From Planotetraspora mira (GTDB lineage: Bacteria > Actinomycetota > Actinomycetes > Streptosporangiales > Streptosporangiaceae): a DNA stretch of 64,000 nt. Below are positions 1-8,085 of the stretch, piece after piece. The stretch spans positions 91,699 to 155,698 of the forward strand of contig NZ_BOOO01000027.1 in NCBI RefSeq assembly GCF_016863275.1. Reading direction: 5' to 3'. The translations under genes were made by a program, and so were the position numbers. Position 1 is the stretch's first letter; every line of letters starts with the position of its first letter. Below the pieces are notes generated by a model. It was given only the letters and a program-made list of their open reading frames with translations. It had not been told where the DNA came from and did no database searches.

Positions 1-78
1 GTCGTCCGCCGGGCGGAGCCGGCCACGAAAGCGGGGGCCTTATTCGCCTGTTCGCCCGCGGCGCGCATCAATGACCCG

Positions 79-108
79 CCTGACGTGTTTCCGGGGAAAC
101 GCGTCAGG
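79..108. terminator. Hairpin beyond the GntR-family gene
   Basis: Two 14-nt arms (79-92 and 95-108) pair around a two-base centre with a single non-Watson-Crick position, a G-U wobble if read on the plus strand. The hairpin lies 36 bp past the stop of the minus-strand GntR gene, so it probably ends that transcript or insulates whatever lies to the left. No T-run follows, as is common for actinobacterial hairpin terminators. Bases 1-78 hold nothing else I can identify. Confidence 0.5.
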
Positions 109-143
109 TATGAATGTCTTTCAGTAAGCCCTTTTCCGGTCTT

Positions 144-881
144 TCACTTGGGAGAACGCGGCCGGCGGCGCCGCGTGGGCTCCGGCGCCGACTCGATCGG
201 CTCGGCCTCGCGCTGCTCCAGGTAGGAGTCGCGCGTGTGCTCGGTGTGCTTGCGCATGATCTCGGCCGCGCGGTCCTCGTCGGCCGCGGCGATGGCGTCG
301 ACCAACTCGGCGTGCTCGCTCCAGGAGTCCCTGCCCCGCTTGCGCGCCACAGGCGTGTGGTACCACCGGACCCGCCGGGACACCAGGGAGGCCAGCTCAG
401 CCAGCACCTTGTTGCCGGAGAGCTCGGTGATCGCGGCGTGCAACTCGGAGTTGATCGCGACCGACGTGTCGACGTCGTCGGCGTCCACCGCGGCGAGACC
501 GCGGACGCACAGCGCACGAAGGCGCTGGACGCCGTCGGGGGTCGAATGACGGGCGGCCAGCTTGGCCGACTCGGTCTCCAGCAGCGTGCGCACGGCGAGG
601 AGCTGATCCGCCTCCTCCACGGTCGGCGCGTGGACGAACGCGCCGTGACCGGGGTGGAGATCGACCCAGCCCTCTCCGCTGAGCAGCTGCAGGGCCTCTC
701 TGATCGGCTGCCGGGAAACGCCGAGAAGGCCGGCGAGTTCGCTTTCCGCCAGGTGTTGCCCGGGCTTGAGATGGCCGGTGAGGATGAGTTCGAGGAGCGC
801 CTCGAATACGCTCTCCCGCAGCGGTACGGGCCGCGCGATCTTGGGAGCGGCTCCCTGGTTCGCCAATTCCGTCCGCAACAT
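144..881 (-). CDS. GntR-family transcriptional regulator, FCD subfamily
   Basis: Ligand-responsive DNA-binding regulator of about 245 residues. The N-terminal winged helix (about residues 20-85) contains the typical string LGVSRQPIREAL followed by a basic wing. The rest is a helical FCD effector domain that in this family binds small carboxylic acids; it holds the metal-site-like run INSELHAAI and later HxxH-type residues. The ATG at 881 is chosen because GGAG lies 8 nt upstream; a GTG at 890 and an ATG at 887 are closer to that site. It lies just downstream of, and on the same strand as, the MFS carrier gene and faces the glyoxylate operon, so it is the obvious controller of both. The heptamer ATACAGT upstream (964-970) also occurs at the MFS/sucC divergent promoter. 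Confidence 0.9.
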   Translation of the reverse strand: MLRTELANQGAAPKIARPVPLRESVFEALLELILTGHLKPGQHLAESELAGLLGVSRQPIREALQLLSGEGWVDLHPGHGAFVHAPTVEEADQLLAVRTLLETESAKLAARHSTPDGVQRLRALCVRGLAAVDADDVDTSVAINSELHAAITELSGNKVLAELASLVSRRVRWYHTPVARKRGRDSWSEHAELVDAIAAADEDRAAEIMRKHTEHTRDSYLEQREAEPIESAPEPTRRRRPRSPK

Positions 882-963
882 GTCCATCACTCCAGAATGA
901 CGCGACAGGAGTGGCCGAATGCCATATATATCCCGTCACTGTTTCTCGTAGACCGCCTACAGC

Positions 964-970
964 ATACAGT
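964..970. promoter_or_regulatory. Half-site upstream of the GntR gene
   Basis: The heptamer ATACAGT lies about 85 bp upstream of the GntR start. The same heptamer occurs in both palindromes of the divergent MFS/sucC promoter (2299-2311 and 2359-2371). This suggests weak autoregulation. It is a short match and could be chance. Confidence 0.3.
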
Positions 971-1000
971 TGAACGCTTGCCGCCCGTCTGTGAAGCCAA

Positions 1001-2302
1001 TCACATGCCCGCCGGCAGTGTCGCCGGACATCCAGGACGGCGCAGACGATGACTCACCACCAGCGACAGCACCGCGGCCATCGTCATTCCCACGAAGACC
1101 GTCGCCTGGCTCCCGGACGTGAGCGCCGCATAGGCGAGGCCGACGCCGACGACCCCCGCCACGGCCTTGGTGCTGTAGACCACCCCATGGATCTCGGCCG
1201 TTCGCTCCTGACCGAAGAACTCCCGGACGAGGCTCGCGATGAGCGGGTAGAACGCGCCGCCGCCCAGCCCCGCGAAGACCGCCGCCACGAAGATCAGGGC
1301 GGCGGAGCCCGAGGTCGCCCCCGCGGCGAACAGCGGTTGTCCCACGGCCAGCAGGGCCAGCACGGCGCTGAGCACGCGCCTGCGGCCGAACCGCTCGGAG
1401 GCGAGCATCGCGCAGGCCCGGCCGGCCCCGTTCAGGGCGATGAGAAGGGTGAGGGCGAGCCACGACGCCGGCGCCTCCAGCGTGGCCAGGACGACGACGT
1501 CGAAGATGGACACCGCACCGGCCAGGACGAGGATCGCCACCAGGCTGGACAGGGCCCCCGTCCGCAGCGCCTGGCCCGTGGAGAACTCCCGCAGCGCCGG
1601 GGGAGTCCTGCGCAGCGCCAGGCTGTCGAGCGCGTGATCACGCGGATCGACGTGGGAGGGCCACCAGCGCGGAGGCGGGAGCCGTACGAACCGGGCGGCG
1701 AGGCCGATGGCGGCGACCGCCACGACGGCCGAGACGCCGAACGCGACACCGAGATGATCGGGACCGGCGCCGGCGACCACGGCGAGGGGCGCGGCGCCGT
1801 AGGCGAACGCGCCGGTCGCGAAGGCCACCTGAGTGCCCGGGCGCTCCGGGAACCACCGGGCGACGACCTCGGTGCACACGCCGTAGACCAGCCCGGCGCC
1901 CGCCCCGCCGAGCAGGGCGTACCCGGCCAGGATCATCGCGGCGCCGTCGGCGAGGGCCAGGGTGAGCAGGGCCGTGCCGGTCAGCACGGCGCCCGCGCCG
2001 AGGGCGGCGCGCACACCGAGTCGGCCGCCGCGCACCAGATACGCCGTGGGATAGGCGACGACGGCCTGGCAGACGATCCAGACGGCCAGCGGCCCGAGGA
2101 CTCCGGCGACGGACCGGTCTCCGGGGCCGAGCAGTCCCGGCACGGCCGCCGCGTAGCCGTACTGCAGGGGGGCGATCGCGATCATGGCGGCCCACGGCAG
2201 CCAGAGCATCCATGACCTCGGTCGACTGATCAGGTCGTGCGGCGATTCGCCGACGAGATAGGCGCGGCCCTGCCAGTCTCGGACGACGTTTGGCTTCTCC
2301 AT
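1001..2302 (-). CDS. MFS transporter, oxalate/formate antiporter (OFA)-like
   Basis: Integral membrane carrier of about 433 residues with some 12 hydrophobic segments. The string GAGLVYGVCTEVVARWFPER matches the conserved run between helices 4 and 5 of the OFA (OxlT-like) group, where WFP plus a charged residue is characteristic. Known members exchange oxalate and formate or carry other small monocarboxylates and dicarboxylates. The ATG at 2302 is preferred over the upstream in-frame ATG at 2362. Neither has a Shine-Dalgarno site, and a -10-like GATATT lies 9 nt before 2302, so the message may be leaderless. Both candidate ATGs fall inside the palindromic operators. Context with glyoxylate enzymes points to uptake of a C2 or related acid; the substrate is inferred. 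Confidence 0.8.
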   Translation of the reverse strand: MEKPNVVRDWQGRAYLVGESPHDLISRPRSWMLWLPWAAMIAIAPLQYGYAAAVPGLLGPGDRSVAGVLGPLAVWIVCQAVVAYPTAYLVRGGRLGVRAALGAGAVLTGTALLTLALADGAAMILAGYALLGGAGAGLVYGVCTEVVARWFPERPGTQVAFATGAFAYGAAPLAVVAGAGPDHLGVAFGVSAVVAVAAIGLAARFVRLPPPRWWPSHVDPRDHALDSLALRRTPPALREFSTGQALRTGALSSLVAILVLAGAVSIFDVVVLATLEAPASWLALTLLIALNGAGRACAMLASERFGRRRVLSAVLALLAVGQPLFAAGATSGSAALIFVAAVFAGLGGGAFYPLIASLVREFFGQERTAEIHGVVYSTKAVAGVVGVGLAYAALTSGSQATVFVGMTMAAVLSLVVSHRLRRPGCPATLPAGM

Positions 2303-2371
2303 ACTGTATGGAATATCCCGGAACTGAGCGGCTGTCGAGACCCTGGACCAAGTCGATTCCATACGGTATAC
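2299..2371. promoter_or_regulatory. Paired palindromic operators in the MFS/sucC divergent promoter
   Basis: CCATACTGTATGG at 2299-2311 is a perfect odd-centred palindrome. CCATACGGTATAC at 2359-2371 matches it except near the right end, with start points 60 bp apart. Both lie between the divergent MFS carrier and sucC-like genes, where GntR/FCD operators are normally found. They overlap the candidate MFS start codons, so bound repressor would block initiation there. Assignment to the adjacent GntR protein is inference from position. Confidence 0.65.
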
Positions 2372-2402
2372 AGTCTACGAGCCCTCTTGAAGGAGACCCC
2401 CC

Positions 2403-3566
2403 ATGGACCTGTACGAGTACCAGGCCAAGGAGCTGTTCGCCCGGCACGGGATATCGGTTCCGCCGGGCCAGGTCGCGGCCACCCCCCAGGAGGCCCGCAC
2501 GATCGCGACGGAGCTGAAGGCCCCGGTGGTCATCAAGGCCCAGGTGAAGACAGGCGGCCGGGGGAAGGCGGGCGGAGTGCGGCTCGCGCCCGGTCCCTCG
2601 GCCGCCGAAGACGAGGCACGGCGGATCCTCGGGATGGACATCAAGGGACACACCGCCCACACCGTGCTCGTCGAGAAGGCCACGGGCGGCTTCGAGGAGT
2701 ACTACGCGGCCTATCTCGTCGACCGGGCCGAGCGCACGCTGCTGGCCATGGTGTCCAGCGAGGGCGGGATGGACATCGAAGAGGTGGCGGCGACCAAGCC
2801 CGAGGCGCTGGTCCGGATCCCGATCGACGCCGCGTCCGGTGTCGACCTCGAGACCGCCCGCCTGCTGGCCTCTCGCGCAGGCCTGCCCGAGGACGTCCAG
2901 GACGCGGTGGCCGCCACGCTCGTCCGCCTGTGGGAGGTCCTGGTCGAGGAGGACGCGCTGATGGTCGAGGTGAACCCGCTCGCCTGCACCTCGGACCGCA
3001 GGGTCCTCGCGCTCGACGGGAAGATCACCCTCGACGACAACGCCGCGTTCCGCCACGACCTCGCGGCCTTCGCCGACGGCTCCGACGACGGCGGCCTCGA
3101 GGCGAGGGCGCGTGCCAAGCACCTCAACTACGTGAAGCTCGAGGGCCAGGTCGGCGTCATCGGCAACGGAGCCGGGCTCGTCATGAGCACGCTCGACGTC
3201 GTGGCCTACGCGGGCGAGCGGTTCGACGGCGTACGGCCGGCCAACTTCCTCGACATCGGAGGCGGGGCTTCGGCCCAGGTGATGGCCGACGGGCTGGAGA
3301 TCATCCTGTCCGACCCCGACGTCCGGGCGGTGCTGGTCAACGTCTTCGGTGGGATCACGGCGTGCGACGCGGTCGCCAACGGCATCGTCACCGCTCTCGA
3401 GGTCCTCGGAGAGCAGGGCGCGCGGTGCCCGATCGTGGTCCGGCTGGACGGCAACAACGCCGAGCTGGGCCGCGAGATCCTCAGCGACGCGGGACATCCG
3501 ATGGTCCGCGTGGTCACCACCATGGACGGCGCCGCCGAGCTCGTCGCGGAGCTGGCCGCCGTGTGA
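2403..3566 (+). CDS. sucC: Succinyl-CoA synthetase-type acid-CoA ligase, beta subunit (ADP-forming)
   Basis: A 387-residue ATP-grasp subunit of a two-subunit acyl-CoA ligase. It begins [17 protein letters not shown], the canonical SucC N-terminus. It carries an ATP-grasp domain (about residues 8-230, including [15 protein letters not shown] and the metal-binding EVNPLA) and a CoA-ligase domain with GGGA and NVFGGIT. Housekeeping enzymes interconvert succinate, ATP and CoA; close paralogues act on malate (MtkAB) or other small acids. GAAGGAG lies 6 nt before the ATG. It is first in an operon of glyoxylate-assimilation genes under a dedicated GntR regulator, so a substrate other than succinate is likely. 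The symbol reflects the family, not a proven activity. Confidence 0.9.
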   Translation: MDLYEYQAKELFARHGISVPPGQVAATPQEARTIATELKAPVVIKAQVKTGGRGKAGGVRLAPGPSAAEDEARRILGMDIKGHTAHTVLVEKATGGFEEYYAAYLVDRAERTLLAMVSSEGGMDIEEVAATKPEALVRIPIDAASGVDLETARLLASRAGLPEDVQDAVAATLVRLWEVLVEEDALMVEVNPLACTSDRRVLALDGKITLDDNAAFRHDLAAFADGSDDGGLEARARAKHLNYVKLEGQVGVIGNGAGLVMSTLDVVAYAGERFDGVRPANFLDIGGGASAQVMADGLEIILSDPDVRAVLVNVFGGITACDAVANGIVTALEVLGEQGARCPIVVRLDGNNAELGREILSDAGHPMVRVVTTMDGAAELVAELAAV

Positions 3567-3645
3567 GCTCCGCCAGGAGCGCCGAAGTGAACGCCGGCAG
3601 CGACGCCCGTACGACCGACGTGCGCCGCGGAGAGGAGCAGCGACG

Positions 3646-4530
3646 ATGGCGATCTTCTTGACCAAGGACAGCAAGGTGCTCATCCAGGGCATGACCGGCG
3701 CGGAGGGCACCCGCCACACCGCCCGGATGCTCGCGGCGGGGACCGACATCGTGGCCGGGGTGACTCCCGGCAAGGGCGGGCAGGCGGTGGACTTCGCTGA
3801 GCGCCGGGTGCCCGTCTTCGGCTCGGTGGCCGAGGCGATGGCCGAGACCGGCGCCGACGTTTCCGTGGTCTTCGTGCCCCCGAGATTCGCCAGAGGCGCG
3901 GTCGAGGAGGCCGTCGACGCCGAGATCCCGCTCTGCGTGGTGATCACCGAGGGCGTTCCCGTCCACGACACGCTGCGCTTTTGGGCACGTGCCCAGGCCA
4001 CGGGGAGGACCAGGATCATCGGGCCCAACTGCCCCGGCCTGATCAGCCCCGGGCAGGCCAGCGCCGGCATCATCCCGGCCGACATCACCTCCGCCGGCCG
4101 TATCGGCCTGGTGTCGAAGTCGGGCACGCTGACCTACCAGCTCATGTACGAGCTGCGGGACATCGGTTTCTCGACGGCGGTGGGCATCGGCGGTGACCCG
4201 GTCATCGGGACGACGCACATCGATGCGCTGCAGGCGTTCCAGGACGACCCGGGCACCGACGCGATCGTGATGATCGGTGAGATCGGCGGCGACGCCGAGG
4301 AGCGGGCGGCGGCCTACATCGAGCAGCACGTGACCAAGCCGGTCGTGGCCTATGTGGCGGGGTTCACCGCGCCCGAGGGCAAGACCATGGGTCACGCGGG
4401 CGCGATCGTGTCCGGTTCGGCCGGTACGGCCCAGGCCAAGAAGGAAGCGCTGGAGAAGGTCGGCGTCCGCGTCGGCAAGACCCCCAGCGAGACCGCCCGC
4501 CTCATGAGAGACACCGTCCAGACCCGCTGA
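3646..4530 (+). CDS. sucD: Succinyl-CoA synthetase-type acid-CoA ligase, alpha subunit
   Basis: A 294-residue partner of the preceding beta subunit. The N-terminal Rossmann CoA-binding domain starts [21 protein letters not shown], and residues around GVTPGKGG follow. The C-terminal half has [10 protein letters not shown] and the active-site region [14 protein letters not shown], whose His carries the phosphate in the reaction. The ATG at 3646 follows GGAGAGGAG at a suitable distance. An 80-bp spacer separates it from the beta gene and holds a 32-codon open frame starting with a GTGA overlap. As an operonic pair with glyoxylate enzymes it probably activates an acid for entry into that pathway. 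This is a duplicate-type copy, not obviously the TCA-cycle locus. Confidence 0.9.
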   Translation: MAIFLTKDSKVLIQGMTGAEGTRHTARMLAAGTDIVAGVTPGKGGQAVDFAERRVPVFGSVAEAMAETGADVSVVFVPPRFARGAVEEAVDAEIPLCVVITEGVPVHDTLRFWARAQATGRTRIIGPNCPGLISPGQASAGIIPADITSAGRIGLVSKSGTLTYQLMYELRDIGFSTAVGIGGDPVIGTTHIDALQAFQDDPGTDAIVMIGEIGGDAEERAAAYIEQHVTKPVVAYVAGFTAPEGKTMGHAGAIVSGSAGTAQAKKEALEKVGVRVGKTPSETARLMRDTVQTR

Positions 4531-4592
4531 GAAACCGCGTCTTCCGCGGATCGGCCCATCGCGCCGGGCTCCGGCCCATGGCGACCACCGTC

Positions 4593-4630
4593 GGAGGCAT
4601 CGTGACGTTCCTGGAGGCATCGTGAAGTTC
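4593..4630 (+). repeat. Tandem duplication of a ribosome-binding site and start codon
   Basis: An 18-bp sequence beginning GGAGGCATCGTGA occurs at 4593-4610 and, with one change, at 4613-4630. Each copy supplies a Shine-Dalgarno site and a GTG. The first GTG (4602) opens a seven-codon frame whose TGA (4623-4625) overlaps the GTG of the isomerase gene at 4622. The result is a tiny translated leader that would feed ribosomes onto the real start. Confidence 0.7.
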
Positions 4631-5407
4631 GACGTCAACCTCTCCATCCTCTTCACCGAGCTGCCGCTGCTGGAACGTCCGGCCGCGGCGGCCAAGGCGG
4701 GGTTCGACGCGGTGGAGCTGTGGTGGCCTTTCAGCGGTCCGGTTCCCGAGCAGCGTGAACTCGACCGGCTCCAGCGGGCGATCGAGGACGCCGGCGTCCG
4801 TCTCGCCGGGCTGAACTTCGACGCCGGCGACATGGCCGCGGGCGACCGGGGCCTGCTGTCCCGGCCGGACGGGTCGGCGCGGTTCCGCGCGAACATCGAC
4901 GTCGCGGTCGGCCTGGCCGGCGCACTGGGCTGCCGGGTGCTCAACGCGCTCTACGGCAACCGCGTACCCGGCGAGCCCGCGCAGGCGCAACGCGACCTGG
5001 CCCTGTCCAACCTCTCCCTCGCGGCGCAGGCCGCTGCGGGGATCGGCGCCACGGTGGTCGTCGAAGCGATCAACTCCCACGAGAACCCGCACTATCCGAT
5101 CTGGTCGTCCGCCGGGGCGTTCGAGGTGATCGACGAGGTGGGCGCCCCGAACCTCGCCTTCCTGGCCGACCTCTACCACCTGCACCGGATGGGCGAGGAC
5201 GTGATCGCCCTCATCGACACGCACTCCGCCAGGTTCGGTCACGTCCAGATCGCCGACGACCCCGGACGGGGCCAGCCGGGGACCGGGGCCATGCCGTACA
5301 AGCAGATCTTCGAGCGCCTGGAGGCCGTGGGATACCGCGGCCACGTCGGTCTCGAGTACCGGCCCGTCGGCGCGAGCGCCGAGAGCTTCGCATGGAGGAA
5401 CGGATGA
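4622..5407 (+). CDS. hyi: Hydroxypyruvate isomerase family protein (TIM barrel)
   Basis: A 261-residue single-domain xylose-isomerase-like TIM barrel that interconverts hydroxypyruvate and tartronate semialdehyde. The N-terminus KFDVNLSILFTELPLLER is typical of Hyi. Putative metal and acid-base residues are the Glu in VVVEAINSHENPHY, the Asp in FLADLYHLHRMGED, His and Gln in FGHVQIAD, and the Glu in HVGLEYRP. The GTG start at 4622 is the second copy of a duplicated RBS/start unit. Its TGA overlaps the next gene's ATG by 4 nt, so the two are translationally coupled. It sits between the acid-CoA ligase and the reductase of the glycerate pathway. Confidence 0.9.
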   Translation: MKFDVNLSILFTELPLLERPAAAAKAGFDAVELWWPFSGPVPEQRELDRLQRAIEDAGVRLAGLNFDAGDMAAGDRGLLSRPDGSARFRANIDVAVGLAGALGCRVLNALYGNRVPGEPAQAQRDLALSNLSLAAQAAAGIGATVVVEAINSHENPHYPIWSSAGAFEVIDEVGAPNLAFLADLYHLHRMGEDVIALIDTHSARFGHVQIADDPGRGQPGTGAMPYKQIFERLEAVGYRGHVGLEYRPVGASAESFAWRNG

Positions 5408-6273
5408 ACATCGCATTCGTCGGGCTCGGGATCATGGGCAGCCCGATGGCGGCCCATCTGGTGCGGGCCGGCTACACGGTCGTCGGCTACGACGTCAGCG
5501 CCGAACGGCTCGCCGCCCTGGCCGCGATCGGCGGCAAAACCGCCGCGAGCGTCGCCGAGGCGGTGGCCGGCGCCGATGTGGCCATCACCATGCTGCCCGA
5601 CTCCCCCCAGGTGGAGGAGGTCGCCTTCGGCGAGGACGGCCTGCTCGCGCATGCCAAGCCCGGGTTGTTGTACATCGACGCGAGCACCATCAAGCCGGAG
5701 ACCTCACGCAAGGTCGCGCAGGAGGCCGCGGACAGGGGTGTCAGCGTGCTCGACGCGCCCGTGAGCGGCGGGGAGCGCGGTGCCGTGGACGGCACATTGT
5801 CGATCATGGTGGGCGGCCGGGCCGAGGACTTCCAGGCGGCCCGCGAGATCCTCGGTCACCTCGGCACGACCATCGTGCACGTCGGGCCGCACGGCGCCGG
5901 CCAGACGGTCAAGGCCGCCAACCAACTGGTGGTCGGCGGGATCTACGGCCTGGTGGCCGAGGCGATCGTCCTGCTGGAGGCCTCGGGGGTCGATCCCGGC
6001 CCCGGCATGGACGTGCTCGCCGGGGGGCTGGCCGGCTCCCGCATCCTCGATCTCAAGCGCCAATCCATGATCAAGCGCGAGTTCGCGCCCGGCTTCCGGA
6101 TCGACCTCCACCACAAGGACATGGGCATCGCGGTCGCGGCCGCCCGTGAGGCGGGGGTGTCCCTGCCGCTCACCGGCCTGGTCGCCCAGCTTGTCGCCGC
6201 GGCGAAGGCGCAGGGCCACGGGTCGCTCGACCATTCCGCACTGCTCAAGGTGATCGAAAGGATCAACTCGTGA
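5404..6273 (+). CDS. glxR: 2-hydroxy-3-oxopropionate (tartronate semialdehyde) reductase
   Basis: NAD(P)H-dependent enzyme of 289 residues reducing tartronate semialdehyde to D-glycerate; member of the 3-hydroxyisobutyrate dehydrogenase superfamily. The N-terminal Rossmann motif is FVGLGIMGSPMAAHLV. The substrate loop DAPVSGGERGA and the catalytic Lys in GAGQTVKAANQLVVG are intact, and the all-helical C-terminal dimer domain follows. The start at 5404 is chosen over an in-frame ATG at 5392 because GGAGG precedes it and its ATGA overlaps the isomerase stop. Length is normal for the family. The preceding Hyi and the following carboligase supply its substrate. Confidence 0.93.
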   Translation: MNIAFVGLGIMGSPMAAHLVRAGYTVVGYDVSAERLAALAAIGGKTAASVAEAVAGADVAITMLPDSPQVEEVAFGEDGLLAHAKPGLLYIDASTIKPETSRKVAQEAADRGVSVLDAPVSGGERGAVDGTLSIMVGGRAEDFQAAREILGHLGTTIVHVGPHGAGQTVKAANQLVVGGIYGLVAEAIVLLEASGVDPGPGMDVLAGGLAGSRILDLKRQSMIKREFAPGFRIDLHHKDMGIAVAAAREAGVSLPLTGLVAQLVAAAKAQGHGSLDHSALLKVIERINS

Positions 6274-6353
6274 ACGAGCGAAGCGCGACAACCGACACGC
6301 GCCGCACGACTTCGCGCACGCTCCCGCGCATATTCTCGGGGGAGGCCAGGTGA
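6270..6353 (+). CDS. Possible 27-codon bridging ORF between glxR and the carboligase gene
   Basis: An open frame of 27 codons starts with a GTG that overlaps the glxR stop (GTGA at 6270-6273). It ends with a TGA that overlaps the carboligase GTG start (GTGA at 6350-6353). The peptide would be Arg- and Thr-rich (starts MNERSATTDTRR, ends IFSGEAR) and resembles nothing I know. The exact overlap at both ends suggests ribosomes may run through the spacer, so its value may be coupling rather than product. It could be chance; GC-rich spacers often lack stops. Confidence 0.3.
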   Translation: MNERSATTDTRRTTSRTLPRIFSGEAR

Positions 6354-8074
6354 AGCGGATCCCCTGCATGGAGGCGGCGGTCGCCGTCATGGAGTCCGAG
6401 GGCGTCGACACCGTCTTCGGCATCCCCGGCGCGGCCATCCTGCCGCTCTACGCCGCGCTGCAGCACAGCTCCATCCGGCACATCACGGTCCGGCACGAGG
6501 AGGGCGGCACCCACGCGGCCGACGGCTGGTCCCGCGTGACCGGCAACGTCGGCGTCTGCATCGGCACGTCGGGACCGGCCGGCACGAACATGATCACCGG
6601 GCTGTACACCGCGCTGGCGGACTCGATCCCCATGATCTGCATCACCGGTCAGGCGATGCGGAGCAAGCTGCACCAGGAGTCGTTCCAGGCCGTCGACATC
6701 GTGGAGATCGCCAAGCCGGTGACCAAGTGGGCGGTGCAGCTCAAGGAGCCCGCACAGGCCCCCTGGGTGTTCCGCGAGGCCTTCCGCATCGCCCGCTCCG
6801 GCCGTCCGGGGCCTGTCCTCATCGACCTGCCGATCGACGTGCAACGCGGGACCTGCCTCTACGACCCCGAGCTCGACGGCCCGTTCCCGGTCGACGTGCC
6901 CGAGCCGCGGGCGGAGGCCGTCCGGGCGGCCGTCGACCTGCTGATGGAGGCGCAGCGGCCGTTGATCCTCGCCGGTGGCGGCGTCGTCATCGGGGACGCG
7001 TCGGCCGAGTTGCGCGCCCTCGCCGAGCACCTGCAGGTGCCGGTCCAGGTCACCCTCATGGGCAAGGGCGCCTTCCCCGAGGACCATCCCCTCTTCGCGG
7101 GCATGGCCGGAATCCAGACCCAGACCCGCTGGGGGAACGCGGCGTTCCTGGAGAGCGACCTGGTCCTGGCGGTCGGCGCGCGCTTCGGCGACCGGCACAC
7201 CGGAGACCTGGACGTCTACAGGAAGGGCCGCACCTTCATCCACGCCGACATCGAGCCCACCCAGATCGGGAAGGTCTTCGAGCCCCACCTGGGGCTGGTC
7301 GGCCACGCGCGGCCGACGCTGGCCGCCCTCAGCGAGGAGGCCCGGCGCCACACCCCGCAGAGGAAGCCGGGACGCTGGGTGAAGAAGGTCGAGAAGCTGC
7401 GCACGGCGCTGCCGCGACGGGACGACTTCGACGACGTGCCGATCAAGCCGCCCCGAGTCTTCAAGGAGATCAACGAGTTCTTCGGCCAGGACACGACCTT
7501 CGTCACCGCGATCGGCCTCTACCAGATCTGGTCGGGGCAGTTCCAGAAGACCTACCTTCCCCGGCGCTACCTCGTGTGCGGGCAGGCGGGACCGCTGGGC
7601 TGGGAGGTGCCGGCCGCGATGGGCGTCAAGTGCGCCTATCCGAACCGGCAGGTCGTGGCCGTCGTCGGCGACTACTCCTTCCAGTTCCTGATGGAGGAGG
7701 TCGCGGTCGCCGCGCAGTACCGCATCCCGTTCGTGATCGTGATGATCAACAACGAGTACCTCGGGCTGATCCGGCAGGCCGAACTGCCGTACGACATGAA
7801 CTACGCCGTGGACCTCCACTACGGCGAAGGCGGGATCGACCATGTGAAGGTCATGGAGGCCTTCGGCTGTCCCGCGCGCAGGGTCGAGGTGCCCGGCGAC
7901 ATCCGCGACGCCCTCGCCTGGGCCACCGCCGAGGCGGAGCACGCACAACTGCCCGTGCTGGTCGAGGTGATGGTCGAACGCGAGGCCAACGCCGCCATGG
8001 GGCCGTCCCTCGACGCGATCAAGGAGTTCGAACCGCTCCCGGAACTCGCCCTCGCCATCGACTGGTCCGACTGA
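6350..8074 (+). CDS. gcl: Glyoxylate carboligase-like ThDP enzyme (tartronate-semialdehyde synthase)
   Basis: Thiamine-diphosphate enzyme of 574 residues that would join two glyoxylates to tartronate semialdehyde and CO2. Gcl-like stretches run end to end: GTSGPAGTNMITGLY, QAVDIVEIAKPVTK, HIDIEPTQIG-type ADIEPTQIGKV, CGQAGPLGWEVPAA, and the ThDP motif GDYSFQF...NNEYLGLIRQ. The cofactor-activating loop reads RHEEGGTH. E. coli Gcl has RHVEGASH there, with Val51 in place of the Glu of other ThDP enzymes; this protein keeps Glu. It is also slightly shorter than E. coli Gcl (593). Start GTG at 6350 follows GGGGGAGG. Context with Hyi, GlxR and glycerate kinase strongly supports a glyoxylate role, but another aldehyde specificity is possible. 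Confidence 0.85.
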   Translation: MKRIPCMEAAVAVMESEGVDTVFGIPGAAILPLYAALQHSSIRHITVRHEEGGTHAADGWSRVTGNVGVCIGTSGPAGTNMITGLYTALADSIPMICITGQAMRSKLHQESFQAVDIVEIAKPVTKWAVQLKEPAQAPWVFREAFRIARSGRPGPVLIDLPIDVQRGTCLYDPELDGPFPVDVPEPRAEAVRAAVDLLMEAQRPLILAGGGVVIGDASAELRALAEHLQVPVQVTLMGKGAFPEDHPLFAGMAGIQTQTRWGNAAFLESDLVLAVGARFGDRHTGDLDVYRKGRTFIHADIEPTQIGKVFEPHLGLVGHARPTLAALSEEARRHTPQRKPGRWVKKVEKLRTALPRRDDFDDVPIKPPRVFKEINEFFGQDTTFVTAIGLYQIWSGQFQKTYLPRRYLVCGQAGPLGWEVPAAMGVKCAYPNRQVVAVVGDYSFQFLMEEVAVAAQYRIPFVIVMINNEYLGLIRQAELPYDMNYAVDLHYGEGGIDHVKVMEAFGCPARRVEVPGDIRDALAWATAEAEHAQLPVLVEVMVEREANAAMGPSLDAIKEFEPLPELALAIDWSD

Positions 8075-8085
8075 GGAGAACGCGC

